12,788 bases of DNA, taken from the NCBI GenBank assembly GCA_016215085.1, contig JACRMD010000005.1, positions 1 to 12,788 of the forward strand, written 5' to 3'. Within the stretch, counting starts at the first letter, position 1; every line of letters starts with the position of its first letter. Under the pieces are notes generated by a model. It was not told the origin of the DNA. It saw nothing but the letters and a program-made list of their open reading frames with translations, and searched no databases. Shown here in pieces: positions 9,098 to 12,788 of this stretch. The position numbers and the translations under genes are program-made. This DNA is from Solirubrobacterales bacterium. GTDB lineage: Bacteria > Actinomycetota > Thermoleophilia > Solirubrobacterales > Solirubrobacteraceae.

Positions 9098-9498
9098 CCC
9101 ATCTGGCGCAGCATCGTCAGGTCGTCGCGCACCGCCCAGTGCTCGGCGATCTTGTCGTTGGTGATGCGGAAGACGTGCGCCTGGTCGACGGCGATGCGCC
9201 TGCCCGTGGCGGGGATCCCCATGAACTCGCCCGTGTGCGTCGCGTGCCACGTGCAGTGGACGACCACGTGGCCGTCGTCGCCGAGCACGCGGTGGACGTC
9301 GTAGCGCTGCTCGTCGAACGCCGCGGCCAGCATGGTGGCGATCGCCCGCAGGTTGTCGTGGCCCTGCGGCGAGCCGGGCGGCGAGGCGTGGTTGACGAAC
9401 GCCCCGTCGACGTGCGGCAGCGCCGCCTCGACGTCGCCGGTGGGGAACCACTCCTCGTAGAAGCGGCGCAGCAGCTGCTTGCTTTCCTCGATCGACAC
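9082..9498 (-). CDS. SnoaL-like / ester cyclase family protein (NTF2 fold)
   Basis: A 138-residue single-domain protein beginning with a GTG at 9498. The start is supported by AGGAG 5 nt upstream (9508-9504). An N-terminal helix (ESKQLLRRFYEEWFPTGDVEAALPHV) is followed by FVNHASPPGSPQGHDNLRAIATML. The strands HVVVHCTWHATHTGEFMGIPATGRRIAVDQAHVFRITNDKIAEHWAVRD come next, and the protein ends DLTMLRQMGIAPG. The G-x-E-F-x-G-I-P-A-(T)-G-(R) and K-I-x-E-H-W-x-x-x-D elements are hallmarks of SnoaL/ester-cyclase-like proteins related to polyketide cyclases. Most stand-alone members outside polyketide clusters have no known substrate, and nothing here suggests a polyketide pathway. It follows the diguanylate cyclase gene by 36 bp on the same strand and may share its transcript. 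The 3' end lies in the shared terminator dyad. Confidence 0.85.
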   Translation of the reverse strand: MSIEESKQLLRRFYEEWFPTGDVEAALPHVDGAFVNHASPPGSPQGHDNLRAIATMLAAAFDEQRYDVHRVLGDDGHVVVHCTWHATHTGEFMGIPATGRRIAVDQAHVFRITNDKIAEHWAVRDDLTMLRQMGIAPG

Positions 9499-9503
9499 GC
9501 CTG

Positions 9504-9514
9504 CTCCTCTCCTC
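9504..9514 (-). promoter_or_regulatory. Shine-Dalgarno site of the SnoaL-like gene
   Basis: On the minus strand GAGGAGAGGAG contains two overlapping purine-rich sites. The proximal AGGAG is 5 nt from the GTG at 9498 and selects that start. Confidence 0.7.
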
Positions 9515-9534
9515 GCGGAAGACCGGCGCCGAGC

Positions 9535-10473
9535 CTACGCGGCGCGCGCGGCGGCTTCCACCACGATGCGGTTGCGCCCGGCCTCCTTGGCGGCGTAGAG
9601 CGCCCGGTCGGCGCGCATGACGAGCCCGTCGAGGTCCTCGCCCCGCCAGGACGCGACGCCGATGCTGACGGTGAGCGGCACGTCGACGCCGTCGGCGCGC
9701 AGCGGCTGCGCCGCGACCGCGGCGCGCAGGTCCTCCGCCAGCGCGGCCGCGCCCGCCTCGTCGGTGTCGGAGAGGGCGACGACGAGCTCCTCGCCGCCCC
9801 AGCGCCCGACGACGTCCTCGCGGCGCACCCGGCTGCGCAGCAGCGCGGCGAGCTCGCGCAGGACGGCGTCGCCGACCGCGTGGCCGTGGCGGTCGTTGAC
9901 GGCCTTGAAGTGGTCGGCGTCGAGCAGCAGCACCGCGAGGTCGCGCTGGTGGCGGCGGCTGCGGCTGAGCAGCGCGTCGAGCCGCCGGGTGGCGCCGCGG
10001 CGGTTGGGCAGCCCGGTCAGCTCGTCGGTGTAGGCGAGGTCCTCGAGGTCGGTGAAGCGGCGCAGCGCCAGGTCCAGCAGCATCCGCGAGCGGTGGGCCG
10101 CGCGGACGCGGGCGACGAGGCCCGCGTCGGGGCCGGGCGCGGTCCAGACGTCGACGGCGCCGTCCTCCAGCGCGGTGACCACGTCCTCCAGCGGCGCGTC
10201 GGGCTGCAGCAGGACGGTCGCGGTGCCCAGCAGGTCGGGGTCGCCGGTGATCTCGCGCAGGACCGGGCGCGCGTCGCGCCGGCACAGCTCGACGTCGAGC
10301 AGGAGCACGTGCGGCTGGTCGCGGCGCACGCGGGCCATCACCGTCGCCGTGCCCGCCGCCTCCGCCACCTCGGCGCCGACCGCGCCCAGGAGCGCGCGGA
10401 TCGCGGCACGCGTCGCGCGATCTCGGTGCGCGACGAGCACGCGGACGGACGCGAGCACCCCTGGGCTGGACAT
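9535..10473 (-). CDS. Diguanylate cyclase with degenerate receiver domain (REC-GGDEF)
   Basis: A predicted cyclic-di-GMP synthase of 312 residues. A receiver-like N-terminal domain (about residues 10-125) is followed by a helix and a GGDEF domain opening with DLAYTDELTGLPNRRGATRRL. The active site is GGEEL (226-230 in this version), with metal and substrate motifs LLDADHFKAVNDRHGHAVGD. A product-inhibition I-site RRED lies five residues before GGEEL. The receiver keeps the Asp of VLLLDVEL, but the acidic pocket is AHRD rather than x-D-D, and the conserved Lys region reads VWTAPG, so normal phosphorylation is doubtful. I chose the ATG at 10473. An in-frame ATG at 10527 adds 18 residues whose codons (ACA, GCA, CGT, GCT, GAT) are unlike the gene and overlap two palindromes. 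Neither start has a well-spaced Shine-Dalgarno. It is cytosolic, with no membrane segments. Confidence 0.88.
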   Translation of the reverse strand: MSSPGVLASVRVLVAHRDRATRAAIRALLGAVGAEVAEAAGTATVMARVRRDQPHVLLLDVELCRRDARPVLREITGDPDLLGTATVLLQPDAPLEDVVTALEDGAVDVWTAPGPDAGLVARVRAAHRSRMLLDLALRRFTDLEDLAYTDELTGLPNRRGATRRLDALLSRSRRHQRDLAVLLLDADHFKAVNDRHGHAVGDAVLRELAALLRSRVRREDVVGRWGGEELVVALSDTDEAGAAALAEDLRAAVAAQPLRADGVDVPLTVSIGVASWRGEDLDGLVMRADRALYAAKEAGRNRIVVEAAARAA

Positions 10474-10548
10474 GGCCTCCCAGGCATCCCCAGCCGGGAC
10501 GACCCCGACACGTGCCCATGTGTCCATTGGCGCGCTGACGGACCGTCA
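10474..10548. promoter_or_regulatory. Short palindrome-rich gap upstream of the diguanylate cyclase gene
   Basis: Two inverted repeats occur within 42 bp. One is the perfect TGACGG-A-CCGTCA (10536-10548), which overlaps the stop codon of the upstream ATP-grasp gene. The other is imperfect, with arms GACAC (10507-10511) and GTGTC (10520-10524). Base composition is less GC-biased than in the flanking genes. This suggests a real non-coding regulatory gap and favours the shorter cyclase start. No clear -10/-35 pair was identified. Confidence 0.4.
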
Positions 10549-11403
10549 TGCGGTGCGGCGGAGCACCGCGGCGGCGAACCGCTCGTCCGCGCCCGCGGCG
10601 TGCGCGAAGAACAGCGAGGGCTCGGTGAGCTCGAGCTCGAGCAGCTGCGTGCGGCCGCCGGCGCCCTCGACGAGGTCGACCCGCGCGTAGGCGAGCGGCC
10701 CGCCGAAGCGCTCGGCGACCCACGCGACGACCCGGTCGGCGACCTGGCGCTCCTCGGCGGTCGGCTCGCGCGCCTCGATCTCCTCCGAGGCGTACAGGTC
10801 CTGGGTCGGCTCCGCGCCCGGCTCGAGGATCGGGCCCTTGGCGATCGCGTGCGAGAACGCCCCGTCGAAGTACAGCAGCGCCGTCTCGCCGCGGTCGTCG
10901 ACCGACGGCACGTAGGGCTGGACCATCGCGGTGCGCCCGCTGGCGTGGATCGACTGCACCAGCGCGGTGGAGCGGCGCTCCTCGCCCGGCGAGAACCGCG
11001 CCGTGTCGCGCGAGCCGGCCGAGATCGTCGGCTTGACGACGTGCTCGCCGGGCGGCGGGTTGAACGGCTCGCCCTTGGCGACGAAGGCCGTGGGCACGAC
11101 GCCGAGCTTGGCCTTTACGAGGTCGCCGAGGTAGCGCTTGTCGGTGTTCCAGCGGATGACCTCGGGCGGGTTGACCAGGCGGTCGCCGACGCCCTCGGCC
11201 CACGCAACGAACGCGTCGCGCCGGCGCTGGTAGTCCCACGGCGAGCGCAGCACGACGAGGTCGTAGGCGGCCCAGTCGACGCCGGGGTCGTCCCACACCT
11301 CCCAGGTCGCGCCGTGCAGGAGCCCGGGCAGGCGCGCGTCGTCGTCGTCGCCGGCCGGCAGCTCGGCGCAGGTGACCAGGGCTAGTCGAGGCGGCTGGGG
11401 CAC
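10546..11403 (-). CDS. ATP-grasp family ligase (RimK/glutathione synthetase-like)
   Basis: A 285-residue protein when started at the GTG at 11403. It opens with a Rossmann-like preATP-grasp strand, PPRLALVTCAELPAG, followed by YDLVVLRSPWDYQRRRDAF. The ATP-grasp core then follows: RWNTDKRYLGDL, HVVKPTISAGSRDTARF (K124 binds ATP phosphate in this fold), VQPYVPSVDDRGETALLYFDG, and YARVDLVEG with LLELELTEPSLFF near 254-266. These enzymes join an acid to an amine or thiol through an acyl-phosphate; the substrates are not identifiable here. At the metal site, where many ATP-grasp enzymes have E-x-N, this one reads ELELTEP, which appears to be a feature of this subgroup. The start overlaps the endonuclease III gene by 22 bp and has no good Shine-Dalgarno. 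Other in-frame GTGs upstream (for example at 11421) are possible. The overlap implies co-transcription with the glycosylase and sugar kinase genes. Confidence 0.85.
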   Translation of the reverse strand: MPQPPRLALVTCAELPAGDDDDARLPGLLHGATWEVWDDPGVDWAAYDLVVLRSPWDYQRRRDAFVAWAEGVGDRLVNPPEVIRWNTDKRYLGDLVKAKLGVVPTAFVAKGEPFNPPPGEHVVKPTISAGSRDTARFSPGEERRSTALVQSIHASGRTAMVQPYVPSVDDRGETALLYFDGAFSHAIAKGPILEPGAEPTQDLYASEEIEAREPTAEERQVADRVVAWVAERFGGPLAYARVDLVEGAGGRTQLLELELTEPSLFFAHAAGADERFAAAVLRRTA

Positions 11404-12008
11404 GAGCGCCGCAGGATGCACGATGCGCACGCCGGACGCTGCGCGTGGCACGTCCGGCGTCCGTGGCGGAGCAGGTTCACGTGCAGCTCCAGCTCGGCGC
11501 CGGGCGGCGTGATGTCGAGCATCGCGTCGTGCAGCCGGTCGAAGTTCGCGTGGTCGGGGAGGATCCCGAGCCGGATGCCCACCCGCGAGACGTGCGTGTC
11601 GACGGGCACGTCGCGCAGGCCGTAGGCGAAGAGCAGCACGCAGGCCGCGGTCTTGCGGCCCACGCCCGGCAGCTCGCACAGGAAGTTGCGCGACTGCTCG
11701 ACCGGGGCGTCGCGCATCCACGACAGGTCCATCGCCTTGATCCGGGCCGACTTGACCTTCGAGATCCCGCCCGGGCGGATCGCCTGCTCGATCTCGTCCA
11801 CCGGCGCGGCGAGCACGGCCTCCCAGGCCGGGAGGCGGTCCCGCAGGCGCAGGAAGGCGACGTCGCGGTTGCGGTCGTTGGTCGACTGCGAGAGGACGGT
11901 GAGGACGAGCTCGCCCAGCGGGTCCTCGTGCGGCGGCGCGCACGGGCGGCCGTAGTGCTCGCGGAGCTTCGCGCGCAGCCGGCGGACCCGCGCCGGGCTC
12001 GCGTTCAC
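11382..12008 (-). CDS. Endonuclease III-type DNA glycosylase/AP lyase with [4Fe-4S] cluster
   Basis: A 208-residue base-excision repair enzyme of the HhH-GPD superfamily. It has the N-terminal helix LVLTVLSQSTNDRNRDVAF and the helix-hairpin-helix LPGVGRKTAACVL with the catalytic Lys at 119. The catalytic Asp is 137 in VPVDTHVSRV. The C-terminal cluster motif C187-x6-C194-x2-C197-x5-C203 has the spacing of E. coli Nth and virtually the same residue numbers. Lys plus Asp predicts a bifunctional glycosylase/lyase acting on oxidised pyrimidines. The LSQSTNDRN segment differs from the LLSAQ-x-TD of classical Nth and resembles a divergent actinobacterial/archaeal-type subgroup, so substrate range may differ and I do not give a gene symbol. 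The GTG at 12008 overlaps the stop of the sugar kinase gene (GTGA). The 3' end overlaps the ATP-grasp gene. Confidence 0.92.
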   Translation of the reverse strand: MNASPARVRRLRAKLREHYGRPCAPPHEDPLGELVLTVLSQSTNDRNRDVAFLRLRDRLPAWEAVLAAPVDEIEQAIRPGGISKVKSARIKAMDLSWMRDAPVEQSRNFLCELPGVGRKTAACVLLFAYGLRDVPVDTHVSRVGIRLGILPDHANFDRLHDAMLDITPPGAELELHVNLLRHGRRTCHAQRPACASCILRRSCPSRLD

Positions 12009-12788
12009 TGCGCGCCCCAGCGCTCCGTGGCGCGGGCCGCGGCCTCCACCGCCTGCGGCAGCGCCGCGCCGATCGCCGCCGGGTAGAAGCCGGTCGCCGC
12101 CAGCCCGGCGAGCACGACGCCGGTGACGACGTCGCCCGCGCCGGTGCGGTCGACCGGCGCCGCGGCGACCCCCGGCACCTCGAGCCGCATGCCGCCGCCC
12201 CGCAGGATCGCGCCGCCCTCGCCGAGCTTGACGACGGCGTGCTCGGCGCCCGCGGCGACCAGCGACTCGGCCGCCGTGACCGGGTCCAGCTCGCCGGTGA
12301 GCTGCCGGGCCTCCTCGGCGCTGCACGACACCAGGAAGGCGCGCTGCACGCAGCCGCCGACCTCGCGCACGGCGGCCGCCGCGGTCGGCCAGCGGTCCAC
12401 GCGCAGGGCGGGGTCGAAGACGACGGGCTTACCGGCCGCCAGGGCGCGGTCGCGCGCGGCCAGGGTCGCGGCGCGCTCGTCCTCCTCGACCATCGTGCCC
12501 GACGTCAGCAGCAGCGCGTCGCAGGCGTCGACGGCGTCGTCGAGGCGCTCGCCGAGCGCGGTGACCGCCGCGCGGGCGCCCTCGCCGTAGACCGACGCGC
12601 GCGGGTGGCCGGCGTCGTCGGCGGTGAGGAGCGCGACCGGGGTGCGGGTCCCCCACACGAGGTCGAACCAGTCGAGCTCCACGCCCTCCGCGGCCAGGCG
12701 GTCGCGCAGCCACTCGCCGAGGTCGTCGGCCCCGGCGCCGCCTGCCAGCGCGACGCGCGCGCCGCGCCGGGCCGCGGCGACCGCGACG
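12005..12788 (-). CDS. PfkB/ribokinase-family carbohydrate kinase, 5' end outside window
   Basis: The frame is open from the window edge: VAVAAARRGARVALAGGAGADDLGEWL is the early PfkB-family segment just after the substrate-binding N-x-A. About 260 residues are visible and the first ~35-40 are missing. The middle holds the TPVALLTADDAGHPRASVY strand-turn-strand lid and VVFDPALRVDRWP. The C-terminal PfkB signature is VDRTGAGDVVTGVVLAGLAATG, containing the anion hole GAG and catalytic base Asp (D of GAGD). These enzymes phosphorylate a sugar or nucleoside hydroxyl with ATP. The specific sugar (ribose, 2-keto-3-deoxygluconate or another) cannot be decided. The gene is the first visible member of an overlapping run with the glycosylase and ATP-grasp genes. 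Internal starts such as the GTG at 12682 are not the true start, because conserved family sequence continues upstream. Confidence 0.9.
   Translation of the reverse strand, partial: VAVAAARRGARVALAGGAGADDLGEWLRDRLAAEGVELDWFDLVWGTRTPVALLTADDAGHPRASVYGEGARAAVTALGERLDDAVDACDALLLTSGTMVEEDERAATLAARDRALAAGKPVVFDPALRVDRWPTAAAAVREVGGCVQRAFLVSCSAEEARQLTGELDPVTAAESLVAAGAEHAVVKLGEGGAILRGGGMRLEVPGVAAAPVDRTGAGDVVTGVVLAGLAATGFYPAAIGAALPQAVEAAARATERWGAQ

Noticed and set aside
5798..11296. A 1832-codon open frame on the minus strand spanning the ABC operon and several other genes
   Set aside because: It crosses gene boundaries and the terminator dyad, has low-complexity Arg/Ala/Gly composition and shows no domain. 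It is a GC artefact.
8272..11385. A 1037-codon plus-strand open frame covering the end of the permease and the genes to its right
   Set aside because: It is antisense or out of frame to genes with clear catalytic motifs, and its composition is typical of shadow frames.

Overview
The window is very GC-rich (third codon positions almost always G or C) and gene-dense. Overlapping start and stop codons are common and several genes use GTG starts. Gene content and protein style suggest a high-GC actinobacterium, with a Thermoleophilia/Solirubrobacterales-like lineage the best guess. That placement rests on impression, not on a search.

Left end (1-2110, minus strand): a dnaK chaperone gene with a recognisable promoter and ribosome binding site. 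Its normal C-terminus is missing. The last ~28 residues instead read as the C-terminal end of an EutN/CcmL-type bacterial microcompartment vertex protein (BMC-P). A second BMC-P gene starts through an ATGA overlap and runs off the window. The expected downstream partner of an actinobacterial dnaK, grpE, is absent. Codon use changes at the same point (about position 160). This is either a real rearrangement next to a microcompartment locus or a chimeric assembly join, and it is the most unusual signal in the window.

Middle (2106-9034): a divergent sensing and export module. On the minus strand, two tandem DesK/LiaS-type histidine kinases and one LuxR/NarL-type response regulator overlap by 4 bp at each junction. 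The first kinase gene has a degraded ATP-binding domain and may be a sensor-only partner of the second. Across a 159-bp intergenic region with a nested palindrome lie, on the plus strand, a small SRPBCC protein, a MacB/LolD-type ABC ATPase and an 850-residue double-FtsX permease. By analogy with other LuxR-type two-component/ABC pairs, the kinases and regulator probably control the exporter in response to envelope stress or a toxic compound. This is inference.

Right (9063-12788, minus strand): a strong dyad separates the convergent permease and SnoaL-like genes. In transcription order the minus-strand genes are a PfkB-family sugar kinase (5' end outside the window), an endonuclease III-type DNA glycosylase with an intact iron-sulfur cluster motif, an ATP-grasp ligase, a REC-GGDEF diguanylate cyclase with a catalytic GGEEL motif and a degenerate receiver, and a SnoaL-like ester cyclase-fold protein. 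The first three overlap and look like one operon. The cyclase is preceded by a short stretch with two palindromes and may have its own control.

No tRNA, rRNA, CRISPR array, insertion sequence or phage gene was recognised.
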